Origin: a virus
Strand: one strand, 5' to 3'
Virus record (IMG/VR): IMGVR_UViG_3300032205_000008
Coordinates: 1-41,252 of that record
DNA: 41,252 nt
This document shows, piece by piece, positions 16,284-23,211 of this stretch; position 1 is the stretch's first letter, and each line of letters begins with the position of its first letter. Both the position numbers and the translations under genes were made by a program. The notes beneath the pieces were generated by a model. The model was not told where the DNA came from. It was given only the letters and a program-made list of their open reading frames with translations, and made no database searches.

Positions 16284-16303
16284 ATTTAGGAAAAAGGTGC
16301 GCG

Positions 16304-16522
16304 ATGTCTTACTACTACGACACGATCGAGGAAGACCTGAAGCGGGCGAAGGAGATCCTGGCGAAGGGCCGGGGCGACGTTGCGCTGGTGCAGAACATGG
16401 GCGGGGAGGCCGTCTACGGATCGGACATCTACGCCGCCTATAAGCTGCTCGAAAGCCTCGTCGCCGAGGTCGAGCGGCTGCGCGATGAAATCGAGCAACT
16501 GCGGCGCCTTCACCACCACTGA
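16304..16522 (+). CDS. Small coiled-coil protein, unknown
   Basis: The 72-residue, Glu/Leu-rich protein is MSYYYDTIEEDLKRAKEILA at the start and a short leucine-heptad helix at the end (LESLVAEVERLRDEIEQL). The ATG has an AAAGGTG site. It closes the integrase-Uma2 transcript and is followed by a strong hairpin. It could be a partner of the Uma2-type protein. Confidence 0.68.
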   Translation: MSYYYDTIEEDLKRAKEILAKGRGDVALVQNMGGEAVYGSDIYAAYKLLESLVAEVERLRDEIEQLRRLHHH

Positions 16523-16542
16523 AACAGTGTGCAACGCGGAAG

Positions 16543-16576
16543 GGGCGAAACCTCCGGCCTATCGGAGGTTTCGCCC
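16543..16576. terminator. Perfect 14-bp stem-loop after the integrase operon
   Basis: GGGCGAAACCTCCG (16543-16556) pairs perfectly with 16563-16576 around a 6-nt loop. There is no T-tract after it, so it may be a rho-assisted or symmetric terminator, or an RNA-stabilising structure. Confidence 0.6.
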
Positions 16577-16632
16577 GCTGATCTCCGGAATCCGCTGTAG
16601 GACGTGTCCCGGAAAAGACACACCCGCCCCGC

Positions 16633-16661
16633 GGAGAAACCATGTACCCTCTGGTTTCTCC
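16633..16661. repeat. Second stem-loop in the same intergenic stretch
   Basis: GGAGAAACCA (16633-16642) pairs perfectly with 16652-16661 across a 9-nt loop, 37 bp before the next ATG. It could be a leader structure controlling the 83-residue gene or a terminator for readthrough. Confidence 0.5.
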
Positions 16662-16697
16662 CAGATGAATTCTTCTACAGCGGGGGGGGTACTCATC

Positions 16698-16949
16698 ATG
16701 GCGTGCGTCGTGCCGTTTCCGCCTCGTTCTCGCTCGCGCTCGCTCCCGGCGGCGTCCCTGCGGGCCGCCACCATCGCAGACCGGGAAGCGGCGCTTGGTC
16801 AGCTTTCCACACCGGATCTCCTCGCCTGCGCCATGCGGCTGCAGCCGCGGATGATCAAGATTTACCGCCGCCACTTGATTCAGGATTTAGCGCGGGACAG
16901 CGGCGCGGCGATCGACCGCGAATTCAACGTGCGCGCCTCCGGCGCCTGA
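16698..16949 (+). CDS. Small basic protein, unknown
   Basis: The 83-residue protein starts at ATG 16698 after a long run of G. After an Arg/Ser-rich N-terminus it becomes a coherent helical domain (REAALGQLSTPDLLACAMRL, then MIKIYRRHLIQDLARDSG). Its 3' end overlaps the convergent repressor gene by 70 bp. There is no known motif. Confidence 0.55.
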   Translation: MACVVPFPPRSRSRSLPAASLRAATIADREAALGQLSTPDLLACAMRLQPRMIKIYRRHLIQDLARDSGAAIDREFNVRASGA

Positions 16950-17485
16950 TCGGCCGCCGGAGCGCGCCCGCGGCGGCGCATCTCGGCTTTCTCGTGGACG
17001 TGCGCCACGTGCGTCTCCACCTCCTCCAGGTCGAGGAGGAGCGCATCTTCGAGCCACCGGGAGACGTGGGCCGGGAGGGGCCACGGCGCCGTCAGGAGTT
17101 GCCGCACGGCGGCGCGGACCTCGCTTTCGGCATCGTGGTAGGCCCGCGCGATGTGCGCGTCTTCGCTGTTGAGGCCATCGGGCCACGCGCCCGCACTCGC
17201 GCCCTGCCCATCGAGCAGCCCTGGAATCGTGGCCTTGAAATAGGCGAGCACCCGCAGCAGGGTCCGCACGCTCACCGGCTTCCCGCGCTCGACCAACCCG
17301 TAGGTTTTCGCCGCCAGTTTTAAGCGCGCCGCGACTTGATCTTGATCAAGGCCCGCGGTGATCCGCTTGGCGCGGATGGCGCGGCCCAAGCGGCGCCGCT
17401 GATCCGGGGTGAGGCCGCGTCCATCCTCGAAGGGATCGAGCAGGGGCGTGACCATTCTTGGCATGTTTTGATACGACTTTAGCAC
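16880..17485 (-). CDS. CI-like repressor with HTH (XRE/lambda-like) domain
   Basis: The gene encodes 201 residues. Residues 31-88 form an XRE-type helix-turn-helix: RRLGRAIRAKRITAGLDQDQ, then VAARLKLAAKTYGLVERGK. The GTG at 17485 is preferred over the ATGs seven and ten codons later because GGAGGG lies nine bases before it. The C-terminal half is helical (SEVRAAVRQLL, then LEDALLLDLEEVETH). I see no LexA-type Ser/Lys peptidase motif, so induction by RecA-stimulated self-cleavage is not supported. It is divergent from the early operon across a region with phased repeats and is therefore the likely lysogeny repressor. Confidence 0.82.
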   Translation of the reverse strand: MLKSYQNMPRMVTPLLDPFEDGRGLTPDQRRRLGRAIRAKRITAGLDQDQVAARLKLAAKTYGLVERGKPVSVRTLLRVLAYFKATIPGLLDGQGASAGAWPDGLNSEDAHIARAYHDAESEVRAAVRQLLTAPWPLPAHVSRWLEDALLLDLEEVETHVAHVHEKAEMRRRGRAPAADQAPEARTLNSRSIAAPLSRAKS

Positions 17486-17534
17486 AACCTACCGCCCTCC
17501 CTCGGACGTCCGCGCGCCGCGATGGCGATTCCGC

Positions 17535-17563
17535 TTGACTCCGGAATAAATTCCCCCTATCGT
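17535..17563 (+). promoter_or_regulatory. Early rightward promoter
   Basis: TTGACT (17535-17540), a 17-bp spacer and TATCGT (17558-17563) lie 87 bp upstream of the first early gene. The spacer holds a GGAAT/ATTCC inverted repeat, a plausible operator. Confidence 0.65.
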
Positions 17564-17582
17564 CCGCCTAGCTGTTCCGTAG

Positions 17583-17609
17583 TGACCGATACTGACCGGC
17601 AAATGACCG
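17583..17609 (+). repeat. Three helically phased TGACCG repeats
   Basis: TGACCG occurs at 17583-17588, 17593-17598 and 17604-17609, spaced by 10 and 11 bp, so all copies face the same side of the helix. They lie just downstream of the early promoter and are candidate operators. Confidence 0.65.
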
Positions 17610-17649
17610 GTAGTCACCGCGTAGCGGAGAGTTTTCGGAGGTAGAACCC

Positions 17650-18015
17650 ATGAACGAATTGCCACCGACGGTCAATCCCGACTATGTCGTGCCACTTCTG
17701 CCGCCACCGCCCGATCCGTATCGCGTGGGCCAAGAACTCCCGAAACGTCTCGGCGTCGAGGACATGTGCCGGTGTTTCGGCCAAGACGGCTTGTCGATGT
17801 CGCGGTCGACGTTCCATCGCTGGCGGCGGCTCGGCAAGTTCGATCGCTTCGAGGTGCGGCCCCAGATTGGCCGCCGCGCCTGGAGCGGCGAACTCGTGGC
17901 GCGCTACCTGCGCTGCGAGGCGCCCAGCTCGCGCTTCATCACGACGTCACTGTCCCGCCGGGCCGCCGCCGCCGTGCGCGCGGCGCTGGCGCCCCAAGAC
18001 GGCGATCCGGCGTGA
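17650..18015 (+). CDS. Small DNA-binding protein (excisionase/MerR-like HTH), first early gene
   Basis: This 121-residue protein follows a strong TCGGAGG site. Residues 33-90 read LGVEDMCRCFGQDGLSMSRS, then TFHRWRRLGKFDRFEVRPQI and GRRAWSGELVARYL. This is the pattern of winged or AlpA-like helix-turn-helix modules, where a helix ending in W/FHRW is followed by a short hairpin. As the first gene opposite the repressor it may act as a Cro- or excisionase-like regulator. The C-terminal tail is Ala/Arg-rich. Confidence 0.7.
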   Translation: MNELPPTVNPDYVVPLLPPPPDPYRVGQELPKRLGVEDMCRCFGQDGLSMSRSTFHRWRRLGKFDRFEVRPQIGRRAWSGELVARYLRCEAPSSRFITTSLSRRAAAAVRAALAPQDGDPA

Positions 18016-18371
18016 CGCCGACGGGCTCGGCCTCGCCGTGGCGGTACCTCGCGACGGTGTGCCGTCTGGCGCGCCGTCTCCATCACACGCGCTGGCCGCA
18101 CATCCCGTGGCACACCTTGAGTGCGCGATCGCGGGCGGCGCTCGTGCGCCACGCCGCCCGCTATGTGCCGGTGCCACTGGAGTGTCCCGGTGTCGTCTTG
18201 GAAGAAGTGAGAGGAGCACCCGATGTCGTCCCTGACGCCGCCGCCCATTCCGCCCGCATCCTCCCCTGGCGAGCCGCTCAGCCCGGCGCTGATCGAGCGC
18301 GTCTTGATTCACGGCGATCTGGCGTCCCTGACGACGCCGCAGAAACTGAGTTATCTGAAAGCGGTCTGTGA
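18012..18371 (+). CDS. Possible small protein bridging to the annealing-protein gene
   Basis: The frame starts with GTG overlapping the previous stop (GTGA) and gives up to 119 residues. The first 65 (SPWRYLATVCRLARRLHHTR, then SARSRAALVRHAARYVP) look like a folded basic peptide. The last third overlaps the next gene by 149 bp and may be carried only by the GC-rich sequence. The stretch 18016-18222 has no better candidate on either strand. Confidence 0.4.
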   Translation: MTPTGSASPWRYLATVCRLARRLHHTRWPHIPWHTLSARSRAALVRHAARYVPVPLECPGVVLEEVRGAPDVVPDAAAHSARILPWRAAQPGADRARLDSRRSGVPDDAAETELSESGL

Positions 18372-19092
18372 ATCAGTCGGGCTTAATCCGCTGACGCGCC
18401 CGTTCGAGTACATCAAGCTGCCGGATGGCCGCTTGGTGCTCTACGCGAAGCGCGAAGCGACCGAGCAGCTCAGGTTTAAGTACGGGATTTCGATTGATCC
18501 GAAGTCCTTCACGCGGGAAGTGATCGAAGGCTGCTATGTCGTCACGGTGTGCGCGACGACGCCCGACGGACGCACCGACATGGGGACCGGCGCCGTCGCG
18601 ATTGACACGCTCAAGGGGCAGCAACGCGCCAACGCCATGATGGCCGCGGAGACCAAGGCGAAGCGCCGGGCCACGCTCTCCTTGTGCGGGCTCGGCACCC
18701 TCGACGAGAGTGAAGTCAGCAGTATTCCGGGGGCGTCGGTGCTGGCGCTGCCGCCGCCCGAGCGCGGCCTGCCGGATCCGCATGGGGACGACGCCGATCG
18801 GCCTGCGCCGGAGGCTCCCCCCGAGGACGCGAGCCTGCCCCTTCCGGACGATGGCGCCTTGCGCGTCATCTCGATCGAGAAACTCGACACGAAGAATCCG
18901 CGCGTCAAGAAGTACCGGATTGGCTTTAGCGATGGGCGCGTGGCGACGACCATTAACAGCAAACTCGCGACCGACACCAAGACCTGTTTGGACCTGCAGA
19001 CGCCGGTTCGCATCGAGACGGCCGAGTCGCAGTGGGGACTTGATCTCCTGAGTCTGTGGCCGGATGACCGCGGCGCGGACGGGCCGTTCTAA
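18223..19092 (+). CDS. Putative RecT/Bet-like single-strand annealing protein
   Basis: The gene encodes 289 residues. Residues 40-165 carry the family-like core: LSYLKAVCESVGLNPLTRPF, then EYIKLPDGRLVLYAKREATE, then GTGAVAIDTLKGQQRANAMM and ETKAKRRATLSLCGLG. The nLNPLTRPFEYI turn and the terminal ETKAKRRA helix recur in phage proteins thought to anneal single-stranded DNA during recombination-dependent replication. Residues 165-210 are an acidic Pro-rich linker, and 212-289 a small beta-rich domain (ISIEKLDTKNPRVKKYRIGF), perhaps OB-like. The exact superfamily (Redbeta/RecT or Rad52-like) is not settled by eye. It is followed by nuclease and methyltransferase genes. Confidence 0.68.
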   Translation: MSSLTPPPIPPASSPGEPLSPALIERVLIHGDLASLTTPQKLSYLKAVCESVGLNPLTRPFEYIKLPDGRLVLYAKREATEQLRFKYGISIDPKSFTREVIEGCYVVTVCATTPDGRTDMGTGAVAIDTLKGQQRANAMMAAETKAKRRATLSLCGLGTLDESEVSSIPGASVLALPPPERGLPDPHGDDADRPAPEAPPEDASLPLPDDGALRVISIEKLDTKNPRVKKYRIGFSDGRVATTINSKLATDTKTCLDLQTPVRIETAESQWGLDLLSLWPDDRGADGPF

Positions 19093-19102
19093 AGGCAGCG
19101 CG

Positions 19103-19357
19103 ATGGCTGAGATCGCCATTGTCGCGGGCAGCGCGCATCCCGCGCGCTGCCGCTCGTGCGGGGCGCCGATTGTCTGGGTGGAGACCGCCCGCGGCAAGCA
19201 GATGCCGGTCGATCCGCCGTTGGAGATTCTGCGCTCGGAGGCGCCGCTGCTCGGGAGCGGGCCGACGCTGGAATACTTCGACACGCGGCACACGCCGTCG
19301 CATTTCCAGACGTGTCCGCAGGCGAGCGCGTGGCGCAAGGCCGGGTCGCCGCGATGA
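19103..19357 (+). CDS. Small zinc-binding phage protein
   Basis: The 84-residue protein has CRSCGAPIVWVETARGKQMP (Cys16, Cys19), and a HFQTCPQASAWRK segment supplies His and Cys for a probable zinc site. This pattern is common as a small stand-alone phage protein of unknown role. ATG 19103 follows AAAGGCAG and lies 10 bp after the annealing-protein gene. Confidence 0.75.
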   Translation: MAEIAIVAGSAHPARCRSCGAPIVWVETARGKQMPVDPPLEILRSEAPLLGSGPTLEYFDTRHTPSHFQTCPQASAWRKAGSPR

Positions 19358-19851
19358 GACCGCTCTATGCGTTGACGATGCGGGGGGCGCGGCAACGCTT
19401 GCCGCTCCATCCCGCGCCGGACCTCGGAGAACTCCTCCCCGAGACCAACCGGATGATCACGACGCATCGGCTAGAAGAGCACCTGACCTTTCGGCGCCAT
19501 GTCGGGTTCGTGATGCGGCAAGGCCCGTGTCTCGGCGAGCCGGTTCCCTGGCCCTCGGCGGAAGTGACCGCGGCCGAGTATCCGATGCCGCCGCTGCCAG
19601 TGAAAGGCGCGTACCGCACATGGCGCCGCGATGACCTGACGCGGAAGCCGCCGAAGCCGCCGAAACCGACGCGGCGGGATCGCATCGAGGCGCGGCTCAA
19701 AGCGGCGTGGTTCGCGTTGCCGCATCAGAGCCTGGGCTACGAAGACCGCGGCCAACTGCGGCAGTGCGTGGTGTGCGGGCAGTTCTTTGAAGGCGGCTCC
19801 GGCGCGGTCTGTGCGGTGCGAACCGCCGAGGCGAAAGCGAGGCAGCGATGA
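19354..19851 (+). CDS. Unknown protein with C-terminal Cys motif
   Basis: The gene encodes 165 residues, with ATG 19354 overlapping the previous stop (ATGA). The middle is a Lys/Pro-rich linker (RKPPKPPKPTRRDR), and the C-terminus has CVVCGQFFEGGSGAVC, a possible half zinc knuckle. No known family. Confidence 0.6.
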   Translation: MRPLYALTMRGARQRLPLHPAPDLGELLPETNRMITTHRLEEHLTFRRHVGFVMRQGPCLGEPVPWPSAEVTAAEYPMPPLPVKGAYRTWRRDDLTRKPPKPPKPTRRDRIEARLKAAWFALPHQSLGYEDRGQLRQCVVCGQFFEGGSGAVCAVRTAEAKARQR

Positions 19852-19949
19852 GGTTTCTTCGGCGCCTAATCATGCGCTATCGCTGGTACCGAATTCGGCG
19901 CCTGACCTATTCTCGCCTCGCCATTTTGAGACTACTTGGGATTAAGTGA
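19848..19949 (+). CDS. Possible 33-residue basic/hydrophobic peptide
   Basis: ATG 19848 overlaps the previous stop by ATGA and opens a 33-codon frame (MRFLRRLIMRYRWYRIRRLT...) that is Arg-, Leu- and Tyr-rich. The coupling supports translation; the composition suggests membrane or nucleic-acid contact. Too short to identify. Confidence 0.4.
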   Translation: MRFLRRLIMRYRWYRIRRLTYSRLAILRLLGIK

Positions 19950-20042
19950 GACTAAGTAATGGCGGGAGTCCTAGTAGTGAGCAAAAGTGAGCGCAAGTGG
20001 CGCGGTTCTGCGTGCGTTCCCTTTATCTAATTAGCTAGATCT

Positions 20043-20066
20043 GTACGTACGTACGTACGTACGTAC
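20043..20066. repeat. (GTAC)6 microsatellite
   Basis: Six perfect tandem copies of the self-complementary tetramer GTAC are followed by TGTAC. The whole tract can fold on itself. Confidence 0.9.
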
Positions 20067-20151
20067 TGTACTTAGTTAGTACCTTCTGTATATGTTTCTT
20101 GGAGAGGCGTGTGTGGTGGTTTGTGTGGTCTTTTACGTGACACGACAAAGA

Positions 20152-20189
20152 GGCGCGTGTTTTTCCCATTAAGGGAAAACACACGCGCC
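20152..20189. terminator. Large stem-loop before the 119-residue gene
   Basis: GGCGCGTGTTTTTCCC pairs with GGGAAAACACACGCGCC around ATTAA, with one small bulge, forming a stem of about 16 bp. There is no T-tract after it on the plus strand. It lies 50 bp upstream of ATG 20239, so it may be a terminator, an attenuator or an RNA-stability element. Confidence 0.5.
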
Positions 20190-20238
20190 CATCCTCGCGC
20201 ATAGATCGGTCCACTGATCTCTATATGAGGTACAGGCG

Positions 20239-20598
20239 ATGAAACTCGCAGCGGCGATCACGACGGCGATCACGGCGTGGCACCGCGGGACCGTCGCGGG
20301 GGCGACCCGCGAAGAACGCGAATACGCGCTCGAAGAAACGCTGCGGGACGTGTGGCCGTACGAGCGCGAATGGCACTACCTGTGCTCGGCGTGCCGCGAT
20401 ACCGGGCTCGTGGATCAGGTCTGCGAGCCGGGATCGCGCTGCAACGGACGCTCGACCACGGGGCAGACGCGATTCTGCGCCGAGCATCCGGCGTATACGC
20501 ACACCTACGGGACGCCCTGCGCCTGTGCGCTCGGCGCCCGCTTCCGGCCACGCGCCACGCCCGCGGCGGCGCCGCGCACCCGGCCCGGACGGCCTTGA
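20239..20598 (+). CDS. Cys-rich small protein, putative zinc-binding
   Basis: The gene encodes 119 residues. A helical N-terminal half (TREEREYALEETLRDVWP) precedes a Cys/His-rich region: YLCSACRDTGLVDQVC, then RFCAEHPAYTHTYGTPCAC. The CxxC...C...C...CxC spacing suggests a zinc ribbon, vaguely like DnaJ-type repeats. The ATG has a GAGG site. Confidence 0.68.
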   Translation: MKLAAAITTAITAWHRGTVAGATREEREYALEETLRDVWPYEREWHYLCSACRDTGLVDQVCEPGSRCNGRSTTGQTRFCAEHPAYTHTYGTPCACALGARFRPRATPAAAPRTRPGRP

Positions 20599-20630
20599 TG
20601 GGGGGCTAGATTGACGAGGGAGGTTGTCCG

Positions 20631-20822
20631 ATGCGCGTAGGAGCGGTTGTCAGCCTCGAATTCGACACGGCCCCGGTCTTGACCTACCGCGGCGAGATAG
20701 ACGTCGCAAACGCTCGCCTCGGCGCTCGGCGAGCGCTGGAGGCGGCCATTAAGGCGTATCCGAACCGTTCATGGCGATCTGTGGTGATTGTGCTTGAGAA
20801 GCGCGACGACGAGACCTCGTAG
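20631..20822 (+). CDS. Small conserved-type protein, unknown
   Basis: This 63-residue protein has a strong GGGAGG site. Its second half (ARRALEAAIKAYPNRSWRSV, then VIVLEK) is a helix-strand unit seen in small early phage proteins. Its 3' end overlaps the DUF1064 gene. Confidence 0.6.
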   Translation: MRVGAVVSLEFDTAPVLTYRGEIDVANARLGARRALEAAIKAYPNRSWRSVVIVLEKRDDETS

Positions 20823-21141
20823 ATCGAAGTACCACGCGATCCGCACGGTCGTGGACGGGATCGCGTTTCACAGCAAGCGGGAGGCGCATCGCTGGATCGA
20901 ACTATCCCTGTTGGCCAAGACGGCGCAGATCCGGCATCTCCGGCGGCAAGTGCCGTATCCGCTCCATGTCCAGGCGGTCAGGCTTGGCCAGTACCTGGCG
21001 GATTTCGTCTACGAGCAGCCAAGCGGCGCCGCCTGGGTCGAACGGGTCGAGGACGTCAAGGGGATGGATACGCCGCTGGGGAAGTGGAAACGGAAGCACC
21101 TGTTGGCCGAATACGGCATTGACGTCGTGATTGTGAGGTAA
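20788..21141 (+). CDS. DUF1064 family predicted PD-(D/E)XK nuclease
   Basis: The frame gives up to 117 residues. The family pattern is clear: KYHAIRTVVDGIAFHSKREA, then HRWIELSLLAKTAQIRHLRR, YLADFVYE, VERVEDVKGMDTPLGKWKRK and a terminal strand. DFVYE and EDVKG supply the acidic and Lys residues expected in this nuclease fold. Such proteins are common in phage recombination clusters, perhaps resolving branched DNA, next to an annealing protein as here. No ATG exists; TTG at 20788 or 20794 is the only practical start, overlapping the previous gene by about 35 bp. Confidence 0.82.
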   Translation: MCLRSATTRPRRSKYHAIRTVVDGIAFHSKREAHRWIELSLLAKTAQIRHLRRQVPYPLHVQAVRLGQYLADFVYEQPSGAAWVERVEDVKGMDTPLGKWKRKHLLAEYGIDVVIVR

Positions 21142-21146
21142 CGCCA

Positions 21147-21440
21147 ATGGCGCTGAAACCGAAACCGGAGATCCCGGACGATCCGCTCGATGCCCTCGCG
21201 GGCGTGGGCATCGACCACGGCGAGGTGATGGGGCTCACCAGCGCCGAGGTCAACGATCTCGTGGACCGGGCGCGGCTCACGGGAACGTTGCTCCTCGCGG
21301 TCTATCTCTGCGACGAAGGGATCGCGATTCAGTCGTTTATGCCGCCGTCCGACCAGATGGCGCAAGTGCTCGACATGGCCGCCGCGCATTACCGGACGGC
21401 GATGGCCGAATACCGGCGTCGGCAACCCCCGCCCCACTGA
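21147..21440 (+). CDS. Small acidic protein, unknown
   Basis: The 97-residue, largely helical protein contains SAEVNDLVDRARLTGTLLLA and MAQVLDMAAAHYRTAMAEYR. AGGTAA precedes ATG 21147. No motif identified. Confidence 0.62.
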   Translation: MALKPKPEIPDDPLDALAGVGIDHGEVMGLTSAEVNDLVDRARLTGTLLLAVYLCDEGIAIQSFMPPSDQMAQVLDMAAAHYRTAMAEYRRRQPPPH

Positions 21441-21502
21441 CCCCGGCTTGCGTCTGTCCTGGACCGGTCCTAGAGTCGTTTGGCCAAGTGCGAGGATTGA
21501 AT

Positions 21503-21544
21503 ATGAGCGACGATCGCGACCGTCCCCTGGGGTCACCACAGTGA
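21503..21544 (+). CDS. 13-residue leader peptide coupled to the methyltransferase
   Basis: ATG 21503 sits eight bases after GCGAGGA and encodes MSDDRDRPLGSPQ. Its TGA (21542-21544) overlaps the GTG start of the methyltransferase (GTGA). The good ribosome site and coupling suggest a translated leader that sets methyltransferase expression. Confidence 0.45.
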   Translation: MSDDRDRPLGSPQ

Positions 21545-22134
21545 GGCGCCCGCGTGATGCCTACGCCACGCCCGCGTGGCAAGCCTGGGCGCTCTTGGCC
21601 AACCAGCCCGATCTCGGGGGACTCATCCTGGAGCCGTGTGTCGGCGCTGGAGCCCTCGCCCGCGTCCTGATGGCCGGTTGTCCGGGACGTGTCCTCACGA
21701 ACGATGTCGACCCCGGCTACCATGCCCGCTACGGCTACGACGCCACGAACCCGCGGCTCTATGACCAGATCGAGCAGGACGAAGGCCGCGCCGTGGACTG
21801 GATCGTGACCAACCCGCCGTACCGGATGCCGGTCTGCCGCGATCTCGTCGCGCTCGCGATCGAGCGCGCGCGCATCGGCGTGGCCATGCTGCTCCGGCTC
21901 TCGTTCCTGGAACCGACCGCGCGGCGCTTTCCGAGAGGCGTGCTCCTGACCGCGCACCCGCCGTCGCGGCTTTTGGTTTTGCCCCGAAACTCGTACCTGG
22001 AGAACGGCCATTCCGACGTCGTCACCACCGCGTGGTTCCTCTGGTGTCGCCCCGAGGCCGTCGCGGGCCTGCCGCCGATTCAGTCGTTGCATTTGGCGCA
22101 CCGCACACCCGCGCGCCCCGTGGTGGCCGCGTGA
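21541..22134 (+). CDS. DNA adenine methyltransferase-like (class I SAM-dependent)
   Basis: This 197-residue protein has RDAYATPAWQAWALL at the N-terminus, motif I LEPCVGAGALARVL (residues 30-43), an acidic strand VLTNDVDPG (51-59), and motif IV DWIVTNPPYRMP (86-97). NPPY is the catalytic motif of N6-adenine and N4-cytosine DNA methyltransferases. No separate target-recognition domain is present, so it should be a small Dam-like enzyme. It may protect phage DNA from restriction or mark it. I chose GTG 21541 because of coupling to the leader; the frame runs 31 codons further upstream without a ribosome site. The recognition sequence is unknown. Confidence 0.8.
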   Translation: MRRPRDAYATPAWQAWALLANQPDLGGLILEPCVGAGALARVLMAGCPGRVLTNDVDPGYHARYGYDATNPRLYDQIEQDEGRAVDWIVTNPPYRMPVCRDLVALAIERARIGVAMLLRLSFLEPTARRFPRGVLLTAHPPSRLLVLPRNSYLENGHSDVVTTAWFLWCRPEAVAGLPPIQSLHLAHRTPARPVVAA

Positions 22135-22355
22135 TGGCCGCTGATGCTCGCGCCCGTGTCATGGCGGACGCCTATCGTGACTGGCTCCTGATGCCGCGCG
22201 ATAGTTGGACCGATGACTGCCTGCGCTTTCATGGCCGCCTCCTGACCGGGCGTTTCCGGCATTGGTGTGGCGAGTGGGATGACTTGCCGGTCGATGAGAC
22301 CTGCCACGAATGGCCGTGCGGCTGCGTGGCGATGCTGGGACGGGGCCGCCGCTGA
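22134..22355 (+). CDS. Small Trp/Cys-rich protein, unknown
   Basis: The 73-residue protein starts at ATG 22134, overlapping the methyltransferase stop by one base (TGATG). It contains YRDWLLMPRDSWTDDCLRFH, then HWCGEWDDLPVDETCHEWPC and GC: four Cys and several His that could bind zinc. No family recognised. Confidence 0.62.
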   Translation: MAADARARVMADAYRDWLLMPRDSWTDDCLRFHGRLLTGRFRHWCGEWDDLPVDETCHEWPCGCVAMLGRGRR

Positions 22356-22894
22356 TGAACCGGCGCGGCTTCCTCGGCCGTCTCGCGGCGAGCTTTGGCG
22401 CGCTGGCGCTCGCGCCCCGGGACGTGCTCTGGGCACCGATCCCGGAGGCGCCCGCGGTCGTCACGCCGGAGGCGGTGACCGGCCTCTCCCAGATCACGGT
22501 CGCGATGCTCAACGAGATCCAGCAGATTCTTGGCGTCTCCGTCCCGTACCAGTTTGATGAACCCTCAAAGCTTGGCACGACGATTCGAGGACGTGGCCAC
22601 CAGACCCACACGCTGAACTACCAATACTCAGGGACGGTGACGTTGCCAGAACTGATTGGCCAGTACGGGCTCGATATCGAGCGCTACCTGAAACCGATTG
22701 CGTGGCAGTTGGCCGAACAGATGCGCGGCGTCACCGCAGGCGGGAAACTTGATCTGCCGCGCGCGGCGCCCGCGGATGCTTACGTCGTCTCGGACGCCGA
22801 GACTGGGCTCTCGCTCCGCGCCACCCTCGCCTATGACGCGGGCCATGACGCGCGCCTATTACGGTTCGATACCCTGATTGCGAAGTCGCGATGA
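22355..22894 (+). CDS. Phage protein with Tat-like N-terminus (RRGFLGRL)
   Basis: This 179-residue protein starts at ATG 22355, sharing one base with the previous stop. The first 20 residues, MNRRGFLGRLAASFGALALA, match the twin-arginine pattern (RRxFL plus an apolar stretch). Similar N-termini occur in a recurrent phage family of unknown function that continues with a short LLW segment; here VLWAP follows. The middle has VTGLSQITVAMLNEIQQILG, and later a region that could contact other proteins (ELIGQYGLDIERYLKPI). Whether it is really exported is unclear. Confidence 0.68.
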   Translation: MNRRGFLGRLAASFGALALAPRDVLWAPIPEAPAVVTPEAVTGLSQITVAMLNEIQQILGVSVPYQFDEPSKLGTTIRGRGHQTHTLNYQYSGTVTLPELIGQYGLDIERYLKPIAWQLAEQMRGVTAGGKLDLPRAAPADAYVVSDAETGLSLRATLAYDAGHDARLLRFDTLIAKSR

Positions 22895-23211
22895 AACTCG
22901 AACCCTGGATCCTTCCCGCGTATGAAGTCCTGCGCGCCGCGGGCAAGCCGCAGTACTACCTGCTGCTCTCCGAGGACGAAGTCCTGGCGCTCAGCTTCGG
23001 CGTGGTGCTCTCCCGGACGTGTGTGCAGGCGCGGCATGCCCTTGATACGCTCGACACCGAGTGCGCCCGCCATGCGCGGGCGCGCTCGCGGACACACGTT
23101 CGGGAGACGTCACGGCGTGCCCGGATAGCGGTAGATGTGCAAGCCGCCGCACGCCGAGAGGCGCCAATAGAGACGGACCCCGACGTTCCGGTTCAACGCG
23201 GCGACGACTAG
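22891..23211 (+). CDS. Small protein at the end of the early operon, unknown
   Basis: The 106-residue protein is coupled by ATGA to the previous gene. The first 60 residues look folded (WILPAYEVLRAAGKPQYYLL, then LSEDEVLALSFGVVLSRTCV); the remainder is Arg/Ala-rich and overlaps the convergent gene (23110-23439) by 102 bp. The C-terminal part may therefore be poorly constrained. Confidence 0.58.
   Translation: MKLEPWILPAYEVLRAAGKPQYYLLLSEDEVLALSFGVVLSRTCVQARHALDTLDTECARHARARSRTHVRETSRRARIAVDVQAAARREAPIETDPDVPVQRGDD

Larger units (their letters stand above)
17486..17649. promoter_or_regulatory. Divergent control region between repressor and early operon
   Basis: The stretch contains the rightward promoter, a small palindrome (GGAATAAATTCC, about 17543-17554) inside its spacer, and phased TGACCG repeats with a flanking GTGAC/GTCAC pair downstream. 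These are the expected ingredients of a repressor-controlled switch. Confidence 0.7.
19950..20238. other. AT-rich non-coding stretch, candidate replication or control region
   Basis: About 290 bp without a convincing gene. It contains several AGTGAG-type repeats (around 19945, 19975 and 19985), an AT-rich block, the GTAC microsatellite and a large stem-loop. A 23-codon frame from ATG 19958 lacks a ribosome site. The combination of short repeats plus AT-rich DNA resembles an origin, but no initiator gene is recognised. Confidence 0.45.
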
